A stretch of DNA of 56,552 bases from Acidimicrobiia bacterium. GTDB taxonomy: Bacteria; Actinomycetota; Acidimicrobiia; Acidimicrobiales; Acidimicrobilacustridaceae. The stretch covers positions 1 to 56,552 of the forward strand of contig JAFIEP010000025.1 of assembly GCA_020832495.1 (NCBI GenBank), read 5' to 3'. Shown here piece by piece: positions 7,469 to 15,696 of this stretch. Each line of letters starts with the position of its first letter. Position 1 is the first letter of the stretch. Under the pieces are notes generated by a model, which saw nothing but the letters and a program-made list of their open reading frames with translations, did no database searches and was not told the DNA's origin. A program made the translations under genes and the position numbers.

Positions 7469-8437
7469 ATGACCCCGCCCGAACCCCGCAACGTGGCCAT
7501 CGTGGGCTCCGGCCCCGCCGGCCTCACGGCCGCCATCTACGCCGCCCGGGCCAACCTGGCCCCGCTCATGCTCGAAGGTGAACCGTCGTCCACGAGCGAC
7601 CAACCCGGCGGGCAGCTCATGCTGACCACCGAGGTGGAGAACTTCCCCGGCTTCCCCGAGGGGATCATGGGGCCCGAGCTCATGACCCGGTTCCGCGAGC
7701 AGGCCGTCCGCTTCGGCACCGAGATCCACACCGAGCGGGCCTCAAAGGTCGATCTGTCCAGTCGTCCCTTCGGCATCTGGGTGGGCGATCCCGACACACC
7801 CGAGCCCACCCACACGGCCCACAGCGTCATCATCGCCACCGGCGCCAAGGCCCTCATGTTGGGCCTCGAGGCCGAGCAACGCCTGTTGGGCCACGGCCTG
7901 TCCACCTGCGCCACCTGCGACGGCTTCTTCTTCCGCGACCAGGACATCGTGGTGGTGGGCGGCGGCGACTCGGCCGTGGAGGAAGCCACCTTCCTCACCA
8001 AGTTCGCCCGCAAGGTCACCATCGTCCATCGCCGCGACGAGTTGCGGGCCTCGAAGATCATGCAGGACCGGGCCTTCGCCAACCCCAAGATCGAGTTCCT
8101 GTGGAACCACGTGGTCGAGGACCTCGTGGGCGACACCCGCCTCGAGGGGGCCAAGGTGCGCAACGTGCTCACCGACGAGGTCTCGACGCTCGACATCACC
8201 GGGCTGTTCGTGGCCATCGGACACCAACCCAACACCGACCTGTTCAAGGGTCAGCTCGACATGGAGGACAACGGCTACCTCGTTACACATGAAGGTAGTA
8301 AGACCAACGTGGAGGGTGTGTTCGCCTGTGGTGACGTGCAGGACCACGTGTACCGCCAGGCCATCACCGCCGCAGGGTCCGGCTGCATGGCCGCCATTGA
8401 CGCCGAACGCTGGTTGGAAGCCAACGTCCACGCCTGA
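7469..8437 (+). CDS. trxB: thioredoxin-disulfide reductase
   Basis: 322 residues, the low-molecular-weight bacterial length. FAD-binding [16 protein letters not shown] lies at the N-terminus, the redox pair is C147-A-T-C150 followed by DG, the NADPH site is GGGDSA, and the C-terminal FAD motif is FACGDVQD. It transfers electrons from NADPH to thioredoxin. AAGGA precedes ATG 7469. trxA follows 204 bp downstream with its own promoter, as in the mycobacterial sigM-trxB-trxC order. Confidence 0.95.
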   Translation: MTPPEPRNVAIVGSGPAGLTAAIYAARANLAPLMLEGEPSSTSDQPGGQLMLTTEVENFPGFPEGIMGPELMTRFREQAVRFGTEIHTERASKVDLSSRPFGIWVGDPDTPEPTHTAHSVIIATGAKALMLGLEAEQRLLGHGLSTCATCDGFFFRDQDIVVVGGGDSAVEEATFLTKFARKVTIVHRRDELRASKIMQDRAFANPKIEFLWNHVVEDLVGDTRLEGAKVRNVLTDEVSTLDITGLFVAIGHQPNTDLFKGQLDMEDNGYLVTHEGSKTNVEGVFACGDVQDHVYRQAITAAGSGCMAAIDAERWLEANVHA

Positions 8438-8510
8438 ACACGCCTGCGCGCGCCACCGCCGGTCCGATCCGTAGGGGCCCGGACCACTGCGAGCGGGGTT
8501 CGCCACATCG

Positions 8511-8532
8511 GCGCCACCGGTGGCGCTAGCGT
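8511..8532 (+). promoter_or_regulatory. perfect 16-bp palindrome next to a -10 box upstream of trxA
   Basis: GCGCCACCGGTGGCGC (8511-8526) is a perfect palindrome immediately followed by TAGCGT (8527-8532), a good actinobacterial -10. The palindrome would sit in the promoter spacer of a trxA transcript starting near 8539. It could be an operator, or a hairpin ending trxB transcripts. Confidence 0.4.
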
Positions 8533-8641
8533 GGGCCTCGTCCCTGAGGCTCCCGACCGTCGCCGCCGGGAATGATCGCCACCGCCGCCGGGTTGTTCTG
8601 TCGAGAGCACCTGAGGCCACCCGCATTGTGAAGGACCACAC

Positions 8642-8965
8642 ATGTCAAACATCAGCACGTACTCCGATGCCGACTTCGAGGAGAGCGTCGGCTCCGCCGA
8701 CAACCCCGTGCTGGTCGACTTCTGGGCCGAGTGGTGCGGGCCCTGCAAGATGATCGCCCCCGTGCTCGAGGAAATCGCAGCCGAGCACGGCGACAAGCTC
8801 CAGATCGCCAAGCTCAACGTGGACGACAACCCTGACACCGCCATGCGCTTCGGCGTCATGAGCATTCCCACCATGATCATCTTCCAGGACGGCAACGAGG
8901 CCAAGCGCCTGGTGGGTGCCAAGGGCAAGGGCCAGCTCCTGCAGGAGCTCAGCGAGTTCCTCTGA
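8642..8965 (+). CDS. trxA: thioredoxin
   Basis: 107 residues with the active site W31-C32-G-P-C35-K, VDFWAEWCGPC preceding it, the cis-Pro loop SIPTMI, and FQDG after it: a textbook thioredoxin. It reduces protein disulfides using electrons from TrxB. The next gene begins four bases after its stop, so the CwlM-like gene is probably co-transcribed with it. Confidence 0.95.
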   Translation: MSNISTYSDADFEESVGSADNPVLVDFWAEWCGPCKMIAPVLEEIAAEHGDKLQIAKLNVDDNPDTAMRFGVMSIPTMIIFQDGNEAKRLVGAKGKGQLLQELSEFL

Positions 8966-8969
8966 TCGG

Positions 8970-10013
8970 GTGATGGCCCAGCCCGCCACCACCCCTCCCG
9001 CCGAGACCACCCCGCCCGGCGGCAGCGGGCAGCCACCCGGCCGACAACTCCCCCTCATTCGCGGTGCAACCGGACCTGAGGTCGAGGATCTCCAGGCCCG
9101 CCTGGCGGCCGCCGGCTTCGACGTCGACGGCGACGACCACGGCTGCTTCGGCGACCACACCGAGTCGGCCCTGCAACGCTTCCAGGCCACTCGCGGGTTG
9201 ATGGCCGACGGCGCCTGCGATCGGCACACCTGGGCTGCGGTGGTCGAGGCCAGCTTCCGCCTCGGCGATCGCCTGCTCTACCTGCGACGACCCATGTTCC
9301 GCGGCGACGACGTGGTCGACCTCCAGGCTCGGCTCGGCGGCCTGGGCTTCGACGCCGGCCGGGTGGACGGCATCTTCGGACCCGACACCGAACGGGCGCT
9401 GCGCGACTTCCAGCACAACACCGGGTTGACCATCGACGGGGTCTGCGGGCCCGACGTCACCGCCGCGCTGCGCCGCCTGGGTGAACCCCGCACCTCCGGC
9501 ACGGCGGTGGCCGGCGTGCGAGAACGCGAGCGCCTCCGCCAGGCGCCCCGTGAGTTGGCCGGCCGGCGCCTGGCCATCGGTGAGTGCGGTGGTCTCGACG
9601 CCCTCGCTCACGCCATCGCCCGCCACCTCCACGACGAGGGCTCCCAGGTGGCCGTGCTACAACACCCCGATCCGTCGGTGCAGGCCAGCCAGGCCAACGA
9701 GTTCGAGGCCGACCTCTTCGTCCACCTCTCGGTGGGTGAACCACCGTGCTGGACGTCGTACTACGCCACCGTCAGCTTCGAATCCGTGGGCGGCCACCGG
9801 CTGGCCGACCTGCTCAGCGCCTCGTTGCACCCGCTCGACGTCGTGTGTGACGAGCCTCGCCCCATGCGCCTGCCCGTGTTGCGCGAGACGCGCATGCCAG
9901 CCGTGGTGGTCCACCTGGGGCCGCCGTCGGTCGTGGTGCTCCACACCGCCGACGTCGCTCGCGCCACCCTCGAGGCCGTGCGCGCCTGGGTGACCACGCC
10001 GCTCGACCGCTGA
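8970..10013 (+). CDS. CwlM-like protein: two peptidoglycan-binding domains plus a degenerate amidase
   Basis: 347 residues from GTG 8970 (ATG 8973 is adjacent). Two PG_binding_1 repeats come first (LIRGATGPEVEDLQARLAAAG; MFRGDDVVDLQARLGGLG with GIFGPDTERALRDFQ). They are followed by an N-acetylmuramoyl-L-alanine amidase-3 fold whose catalytic motifs are lost: the DPGHGG site reads AIGECGG (His to Cys), the SIHAN His position is Ser in VHLSVG, and the catalytic Glu near the C-terminus is replaced (VVVHLGP). Mycobacterial CwlM occupies the same locus and regulates MurA instead of cutting peptidoglycan, so this is likely a regulatory pseudo-amidase. A regulatory phosphosite was not identified. 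Confidence 0.8.
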   Translation: MMAQPATTPPAETTPPGGSGQPPGRQLPLIRGATGPEVEDLQARLAAAGFDVDGDDHGCFGDHTESALQRFQATRGLMADGACDRHTWAAVVEASFRLGDRLLYLRRPMFRGDDVVDLQARLGGLGFDAGRVDGIFGPDTERALRDFQHNTGLTIDGVCGPDVTAALRRLGEPRTSGTAVAGVRERERLRQAPRELAGRRLAIGECGGLDALAHAIARHLHDEGSQVAVLQHPDPSVQASQANEFEADLFVHLSVGEPPCWTSYYATVSFESVGGHRLADLLSASLHPLDVVCDEPRPMRLPVLRETRMPAVVVHLGPPSVVVLHTADVARATLEAVRAWVTTPLDR

Positions 10014-10230
10014 TCGACCGCTGATCGACCACTGATCGCCGGGCGATCGCCCGCGCATCTGCACCCTCGACATCCGGGTGGCGAATCCCTCAGCTGTGAC
10101 GAATGTCGCACGTCCGGACGTTTACCACAGACTTTGTCACAGGCTGTGGATGACGGATGCACCTCACCCGAACGTTACCGTTCAGGGACTGAGCGATGAC
10201 ATGTAGGTTGTCATCAGGTGACGACGGTGT
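10014..10230. other. convergent intergenic region with DnaA-box-like site and hairpin
   Basis: Between convergent cwlM-like and parB genes. It starts with short direct repeats of CTGATCGACC. A DnaA-box-like TGTGGATGA lies at 10145-10153, and CCACAG pairs with CTGTGG around it. GATGACA (10195-10201) and TGTCATC (10209-10215) form a 7-bp stem with a 7-base loop that may terminate parB transcription, though no T-run follows. Confidence 0.4.
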
Positions 10231-11169
10231 TCACATACCGCTCGGCTCGGGGTCCGAATCTGCCTCGACCTCGGCCACCGGCTCAGCCCCACCATCGGTC
10301 ATGGCGCGGTAGATTCGCTCCAGATCCTCGAGTGTGGCGAACTCCACGACCAGCCGGCCTCGCTCGCCGTTCATCGACACCTGCACGTTGGTGTTGAGAT
10401 GGTCGCCCAGCAACCGCTCCAACTCGAGCAGCGGTGCGGGCTTGGTGGTCCCGGGCTGGGGGGCAGGCTCCTCCTCGTCAGCGTACTGGGCGGCCACCAA
10501 CTGCTTGAGGATCTGCTCGGTGGCCCGCACCGACAGGCCTTCGTCCACAATGCGCTGGGCCAGGGCCGCCTGTTGCTCCTCGTCGTCGAGGGCCAATAGC
10601 GCTCGGGCGTGACCGGCGCTGAGCAGGCGTTCGGCCAACAAGCGCTGAATGGACGGCGGGAGCTGGAGCAGACGCAGCGTGTTGGCCACCGCCGACCGGC
10701 TGCGACCGACCCGTTCGGCTACGGCGTCCTGAGTGAGTGAGAACTCGTCGATGAGTTGCTGGTACCCGGCCGCCTCTTCCAGCGGATTGAGGTCCTCACG
10801 GTGCAGGTTCTCCACCAGCGCCTGTTCGAGCGAACCGCCGTCGTCGGTGCTGCGTACCACGGCCGGAATGGAGGCCAGGCCAGCCAGCTGGGCCGCCCGC
10901 CACCGCCGCTCCCCTGCCACCAGTTCGAACAGGCCGTCATCGTTCGGTCGGACCAAGACGGGCTGGAGCACACCCAACACCCGGATCGACGCCGTCAGCC
11001 CCTCGAGGGACTCCTCATCGAAGACCGAACGCGGCTGGAAGCGGTTCGGGCGGATCTGATCGATGGGCAACTCGTGCAGACCACCGACATCGGTGGCCGC
11101 TGTGGGCGTCGCTGATTCGGGAAGCAACGCCCCGAGTCCCTTTCCAAGTCCGCTACGCCGGCCCACCAC
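10231..11169 (-). CDS. parB: chromosome-partitioning protein ParB
   Basis: 312 residues from GTG 11169 (a second GTG at 11166), behind AAGGAGG inside the end of parA; the two genes overlap by 17 bp. N-terminal box LPIDQIRPNRFQPR, the CTP-binding GERRWRAAQ, LVENLHREDLNPLEEA, the HTH LTQDAVAERVGRSRSAVAN and a C-terminal dimerisation domain are all present. ParB clamps onto DNA at parS and spreads; two parS candidates lie 1.4 and 2.4 kb upstream. It works with the adjacent ParA to segregate origins. Confidence 0.95.
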   Translation of the reverse strand: MVGRRSGLGKGLGALLPESATPTAATDVGGLHELPIDQIRPNRFQPRSVFDEESLEGLTASIRVLGVLQPVLVRPNDDGLFELVAGERRWRAAQLAGLASIPAVVRSTDDGGSLEQALVENLHREDLNPLEEAAGYQQLIDEFSLTQDAVAERVGRSRSAVANTLRLLQLPPSIQRLLAERLLSAGHARALLALDDEEQQAALAQRIVDEGLSVRATEQILKQLVAAQYADEEEPAPQPGTTKPAPLLELERLLGDHLNTNVQVSMNGERGRLVVEFATLEDLERIYRAMTDGGAEPVAEVEADSDPEPSGM

Positions 11170-12295
11170 TGACCTCCTTGGCAAGTTCCCGGTAGGCGAG
11201 AGCGCCTCGGGACGTCGGATCGAACACTGTGATCGGCTGCCCGAACGAGGGGGCCTCGGAGAGGCGGACCGTCCGGGGCACAACGGTGCGGCACACTTTG
11301 GGACCGAAGTGCGTCCGCACCTCAGTGGCCACCTGATCAGCCAACTTGGTACGGGCATCGAACATGACCAGCACAATGGCGCTCACCTCGAGCGACCGGT
11401 TCAAGTTGCGCTGCACCAGGTCAACGTTCTTGAGGAGCTGACCCAGCCCTTCGAGCGCATAGTACTCGCACTGGATGGGCACCAGGATCTCCGATGCCGC
11501 CGCCATGGCGTTCACCGTGAGCAAGCCCAGCGATGGGGGACAGTCGATGATGACGTAGTCGTAATCGTCGCTCACCTGCTCCAAGGCGTGACGTAGCCGG
11601 AGTTCACGGGAGAATGCCGGGACGAGTTCGATCTCGGCCCCGGCCAGGTCCAAGCTGGCCGGCGCCACGAACAGGTTGCGGACGCTGCTGCCCTCGATGC
11701 AGTCGTCGAGGGGGGTCTCCGTGAGCAGGACGTCGTACATGGAGGCGTCGAGCTGGCGGGTGTTGATCCCGAGTCCGGTACTGGCGTTGCCCTGGGGATC
11801 GAGATCCACCACCAGGGTGCGGTAGCCCAGTTCGGCCAGCGACGCTCCGAGGTTCACCGAGGTGGTCGTCTTCCCCACGCCACCCTTCTGGTTGGCCACG
11901 GCGATCAGGCGGGGGAGTGGTCGGCCCTCTGGACCCGGGCCCCGCATGATGGCGGCTGCCTCGGGGGGCGTGGGAATGGTGGGTGCCGCCGGAGCGTCGG
12001 TCACCGACACCGGTCCCGCCTCCGGTAGACCCGACGCACCGGGTGCACTCGGTCGTGCCGCCTCGGGGGCATCGGCTGCGGTCACCTGATCGGTGGCCAC
12101 GGCCCCGGGCGACCCGGCGCCGTCAACTCCGGCCTCCCCGACCTCCCCGACCTGAACGGCTGTTCCACTTACAGGCGATGAGTCGGTGGTGAGGCCACCA
12201 CCCGACCATCGATCGGTGGACTCAGGGATGCTGACGGGCTGCTGACCTTCCGGTGGGGACGCAGGAGCGTCCACACCCGGTTCCTGGGCGTGCAC
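11153..12295 (-). CDS. parA: chromosome-partitioning ATPase ParA (Soj)
   Basis: The deviant Walker A KGGVGKTTT (about residue 134), DLDPQGNAST, VIIDCPPSLGLLT and the C-terminal FGPKVCRTVVPRTVRLSEAPSFG segment identify a ParA ATPase. The core needs only about 255 residues; an acidic Pro/Ala/Gly-rich N-terminal extension of about 125 precedes it if translation starts at GTG 12295 (AAGGA nine bases upstream). The frame stays open much further up, but an upstream start would run through the parS site at 12598, which argues against it. The ATG at about 11948 is a later option. The exact start is uncertain. Confidence 0.9.
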   Translation of the reverse strand: MHAQEPGVDAPASPPEGQQPVSIPESTDRWSGGGLTTDSSPVSGTAVQVGEVGEAGVDGAGSPGAVATDQVTAADAPEAARPSAPGASGLPEAGPVSVTDAPAAPTIPTPPEAAAIMRGPGPEGRPLPRLIAVANQKGGVGKTTTSVNLGASLAELGYRTLVVDLDPQGNASTGLGINTRQLDASMYDVLLTETPLDDCIEGSSVRNLFVAPASLDLAGAEIELVPAFSRELRLRHALEQVSDDYDYVIIDCPPSLGLLTVNAMAAASEILVPIQCEYYALEGLGQLLKNVDLVQRNLNRSLEVSAIVLVMFDARTKLADQVATEVRTHFGPKVCRTVVPRTVRLSEAPSFGQPITVFDPTSRGALAYRELAKEVSGGPA

Positions 12296-12597
12296 CGGCC
12301 CATCCTTCACGCTGAGCACCCTCAGGTCAAGCACCGTCGGGAGGTTCTCCCCGTCTGAACCACGCAGGGTCGTCCGGGCAGCCCGTTCGGTGAGCAATTC
12401 CGACCATTTCCACCGAGGTCGACACCCGATGCCTGTCGACCTGCGATTGGCCCCCGTGGCATCCTGGGCCGGCAGATGCTGGGGCACGCCGGCGCGACCG
12501 ACGTTGTCCCCATCCACTTTCCTTGGCCGCCGATCCCCCGGCGGGCCCGCAAGGCCCACTGTCGTGCTTCGTGCGCACCAGCGATGGCGCCCCAAGT

Positions 12598-12611
12598 GTT
12601 TCACGTGGAAC
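12598..12611. promoter_or_regulatory. parS site (one mismatch)
   Basis: GTTTCACGTGGAAC, one base from the consensus GTTTCACGTGAAAC. About 300 bp upstream of the proposed parA start. Confidence 0.8.
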
Positions 12612-13602
12612 AACGAGAGGCTATCCCGGGCCTCATCCGCCCCCGAACCGCGGTCGATGAGCGGCCGAACGCTGGCATGCGACCCGACGGGCCGTCTCGG
12701 ACCGCGCCGGGGCAGCCGGTGACAAGTCCTGACGTCGATTGTCGGCAAGTGAGCGGTAGGTCACCCCTCGTTCCCGCCGAGCCGATCGGTTGGAGGCCCG
12801 GCCCAGCGCACGGGACCTGGTGGACCAGGGAGCCGACGCCGTCGGGGCACCCAACCGCCCTGGCGGGTTCCGCCGCCACGACGACTGCCGGTCGGTTGCT
12901 GGATTGGTCGGTTGCTCGGTCAACCAGGCGCCCACGTGGCCGATCGACCCGTCAGCGTCTCACCGTCCGCCGGGCCACCCCGCTTCATCACGTGGCCGTC
13001 GGTCGGTCCGCCGCCGGACCAGGTGACCACTCACCACGGCGACCACCCCGCCGGTCGGCCTGCGACCTGTCGACATCCGGCCCTTCCCCGGGGCCCCACC
13101 GCCACGACCAGTGGCTATCGGTCATTCGGCCAATCCAGGCGACCCGGTGAGCCCGTGGGAGGCGAACCCGTGACCAGACGAGCGCATGGTGCGATCAGGA
13201 GCGGGGAGTCCGCCCCTCGAGAGGCCAGTCAGGCGAGCGCCGCCCTCAGGCCTCGCTTCGACCGTGACAACGGCACCGGCGCCCGCGCTCGGGCGACACA
13301 CACATGACCGTGGTAGTGGAGTACATCCCACACCACTCGGGAGACTCCTCTTCTGCACCCGGTCACCGACGCCGTGTCACATACTTCCCCTGGCTGCGCC
13401 TCTGCCCCCGACCGGCACGCAGACACCACATCGTCAGCGCTGCTCCCACGCGCCGGCTGTTCCCCGAGGCGCGCCGGCCGTTCACCGAGCCTGGCGGCTC
13501 TCTCGCCATCCGGCGAGTTGCGGCCTCTCACCCAACCCCGGCCAACCCGCCGGGCTGATCGCTCTCCGGTGCACAACCACACAGGTGGCCGCAACAGGGC
13601 GT

Positions 13603-13616
13603 GTTTCACGTGAAAC
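13603..13616. promoter_or_regulatory. parS site (perfect)
   Basis: GTTTCACGTGAAAC, the exact 14-bp parS palindrome, 63 bp beyond the 3' end of rsmG. ParB loads here to form the partition complex near the origin. Confidence 0.93.
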
Positions 13617-13678
13617 GCACCGGGGTCGGGGTCCTCAGGAAACCCCGCCCGATGTACGGAGGCCAGAAAGCCAGATAC

Positions 13679-14548
13679 TCAGGAGGTCCACAGCGGGCGC
13701 TTCTTGGGCACGCCCGACCGGCGTGGTAGATCCGCTGGCGTCGGGCCATCCTTGATCATCACGTGGATGCCGTGGCGGGTGTCGAGCGAGCGAAGACCGA
13801 GGGCAGCGAGTTCGGCGGGTGGCCACCGACGCTCATCGGTCGTGGCTCCCGCGTCGGGCGGCTCGCTCACCAACAGGTGGCCACCGTGCCGCAGGAGCGC
13901 CGTGGCGCACTCGGCCACCACCGCCGGGGCCCCGAACGAGCGACTCACCACCACATCGAAGCTCTCCCGGAGCGCCGGGTCATGCGCCGCGTCCTCCGCT
14001 CGAGCGGTCACCACCGTCACCCGCTCTTCCAGGCCGGCATCGACGACCACTTCGTCCAGCACGGTGGTCCGTCGGGCCATGGCATCAAGCAGGAACCACT
14101 CGCTGGTGGAATCCTCCATGACCAGGGCAAATCCGGGCAGCCCACCCCCGGATCCCAAGTCGAGGGCGCGCTCGGGCCGAGGCAGCATCCGCAGGGCGGC
14201 AGCGAATCGGTTGGCCACCTCCAACTGTCCGTCGAGTGGGCCAGGGCCGAAGAAGCCCAGCGAGCGAGCCCGCTCCAGACCGGCGATGACGGCAGGTGGG
14301 AGCGGCGACGGGTCGCTACCGGCCGCCGTCGGCTCGGACTGCCCAGGCGCCGGCGAGGCGACCACCCCATGTGCGGGCATCACGGTGCCGGGCGACCGCT
14401 CGCCGGCGCCGACGGTCAAATGGTCCTCGACCCCGGCACCGTCAGCGGGGGAGGGAGTTGGCTCTCCTGACGCGCCACTGGTGGTGTCGTTGGGGACACC
14501 ACCAGTGGAGGGACGGCCTGCGTCGGCGCCCGAAACCTCGTCGTGCAC
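13679..14548 (-). CDS. rsmG: 16S rRNA (guanine(527)-N7)-methyltransferase RsmG (GidB)
   Basis: 289 residues from GTG 14548. The methyltransferase core starts near residue 85 (GPLDGQLEVANRFAAALRML). The SAM-binding loop is ALDLGSGGGLPGF at about 128-139, and the later VVSRSFGAPAVVAECATALLRHGG is typical. RsmG makes m7G527 in 16S rRNA. The 80-residue Gly/Pro/Asp-rich N-terminus is unusual; an internal GTG-ATG near residue 56 could be the real start. It lies five bases downstream of khpB in the leftward origin operon. Confidence 0.88.
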   Translation of the reverse strand: MHDEVSGADAGRPSTGGVPNDTTSGASGEPTPSPADGAGVEDHLTVGAGERSPGTVMPAHGVVASPAPGQSEPTAAGSDPSPLPPAVIAGLERARSLGFFGPGPLDGQLEVANRFAAALRMLPRPERALDLGSGGGLPGFALVMEDSTSEWFLLDAMARRTTVLDEVVVDAGLEERVTVVTARAEDAAHDPALRESFDVVVSRSFGAPAVVAECATALLRHGGHLLVSEPPDAGATTDERRWPPAELAALGLRSLDTRHGIHVMIKDGPTPADLPRRSGVPKKRPLWTS

Positions 14549-14553
14549 GAGGA

Positions 14554-15690
14554 TCAGTCGTCGGGGAGCACCACCACTCGACGGCGGGGCTCCTCGCCTT
14601 CGGAGGTAGTGGTGACGCCGTCGACCTCGTTCAGCACGTCGTGGACGACCTTGCGATCGGCTGGGTTCATGGGCTCGAGGACCCGACGGGTACCCGACGA
14701 GCGCACCTGCTCGGCCACATCCTGCGCAAAGCGCTGCAGCGCTTCACGACGCCGTTCCCGGTAGCCAGCCACGTCGACGCGGAGACGACCTTCGTGGCGG
14801 CCGGGCAGGCGTCGTTGCAGCACGGTGCGGGACAGGTCGCCCACGGCCTGCAGGGTGCGGCCCTTCTGGCCGATGAGCAGGCCCAGTTCGTCCCCTTCGA
14901 TGCGTACCTCGGACGTTTCGTCGTCGACGCTCACGGTGGACACCTCCCCATCGAGGCCGAAGGCGTCGAGCAACCCTTGCAGGAACTCTTCGGTGATCTC
15001 GGCCTGCTCCTCGAGTGATGCAGTCGACTCTGACATGGTGGCTCCCTGGGTGGTGTCGGATGAAGAGGTGGTATCGGCGCTCGCCTTGGATCGAGACCGC
15101 TCACGCTGGCGACCAGAGCGACGACGGGCGTCCACGGCACGGGCGCCGGCGGGCCCACGGTCAGCATCGCCGCCGTCGGAAGCGTCACCGGGCGCAGAAT
15201 GGGACTCGCCACCGCCGTCCGTTGCTGTCGGGCTGCTCGAGGCGCCCTGGTCGGTCCCGGTTGGGCTCTCGGTGCTCTCCGGCTCGTCGCCGTTCGCCGA
15301 GGCCGTGTCAGCGCCCTTGGCCGGCTTCGACCGGCCCTTCGAGGTCGATCCCTTCCCGGAGCCCTTGCCAGCCGACGCGCCACCGGCCGCCACGGCGCTC
15401 TTCGCCGGCTTCTTCTCAGAAGGCTTCGACGACTTCGTCTCCGAGCCCTTCGAGCCACCGCCCTTGGACCCGCTCGCCTTCTTGGTGCGGCGGCGCTCCA
15501 CCTTCGGTCGGGGCTGCGTCGGGCGAACCCGGGCCCGAACCCGGGCCTCGCGTCGCAGCATCCCGAACAGGCCCTGCTTTGCCTCTTCGACGATCTCGAA
15601 CTCTGCCTCGTCCTCGGCGATCCCGAGTTCGTCGAGCGCAGCGTCCTTGGCGTCGTCGACCGACTTGCCGGTCGTCTCAACCCACTCCAC
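14554..15690 (-). CDS. khpB: Jag/KhpB RNA-binding protein with long low-complexity insert
   Basis: 378 residues. Jag_N domain at 1-58 (MEWVETTGKSVDDAKDAALD, KQGLFGMLRREARVRARVRP); a roughly 165-residue Lys/Ser/Gly/Thr-rich linker; a KH domain (DELGLLIGQKGRTLQAVGDL); and a C-terminal R3H domain (RRREALQRFAQDVAEQV, EPMNPADRKVVHDVLNE). KhpB binds RNA and influences cell division and envelope growth. It begins six bases after yidC, its usual partner. The insert is far longer than in Firmicutes and is basic on one side and acidic on the other, suggesting disorder. Confidence 0.92.
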   Translation of the reverse strand: MEWVETTGKSVDDAKDAALDELGIAEDEAEFEIVEEAKQGLFGMLRREARVRARVRPTQPRPKVERRRTKKASGSKGGGSKGSETKSSKPSEKKPAKSAVAAGGASAGKGSGKGSTSKGRSKPAKGADTASANGDEPESTESPTGTDQGASSSPTATDGGGESHSAPGDASDGGDADRGPAGARAVDARRRSGRQRERSRSKASADTTSSSDTTQGATMSESTASLEEQAEITEEFLQGLLDAFGLDGEVSTVSVDDETSEVRIEGDELGLLIGQKGRTLQAVGDLSRTVLQRRLPGRHEGRLRVDVAGYRERRREALQRFAQDVAEQVRSSGTRRVLEPMNPADRKVVHDVLNEVDGVTTTSEGEEPRRRVVVLPDD

Positions 15691-15696
15691 AGGCCA

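Larger units (their letters stand above)
12296..13678. other. gene-poor region between parA and rsmG carrying two parS sites
   Basis: About 1.4 kb with no frame I can support: the open frames on both strands are Arg/Pro/Ser-rich, lack credible ribosome sites and overlap one another. Two ParB sites are the only recognisable elements. It may hold the parA promoter, a centromere-like ParB loading zone or an unannotated RNA. Confidence 0.6.

Noticed and set aside
11170-11376. Upstream extension of parB into parA
   Set aside because: The GTG pair at 11169/11166 has AAGGAGG in front and the residues before it do not resemble ParB; the extension is the shadow of parA.
12296-12748. N-terminal extension of parA to 531 residues
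   Set aside because: It would place coding sequence over a parS site and adds an Arg-rich stretch with no similarity; the GTG at 12295 fits better.
12476-13150. 224-codon rightward frame in the parA-rsmG gap
   Set aside because: Low-complexity Arg/Pro/Ser composition and no ribosome site; it also crosses the parS site at 12598.
13229-13609. 126-codon leftward frame starting in the perfect parS
   Set aside because: The start codon is part of the parS palindrome and the protein has Arg/Ala/Gly repeats without a fold; kept only as a possibility for the non-coding gap.
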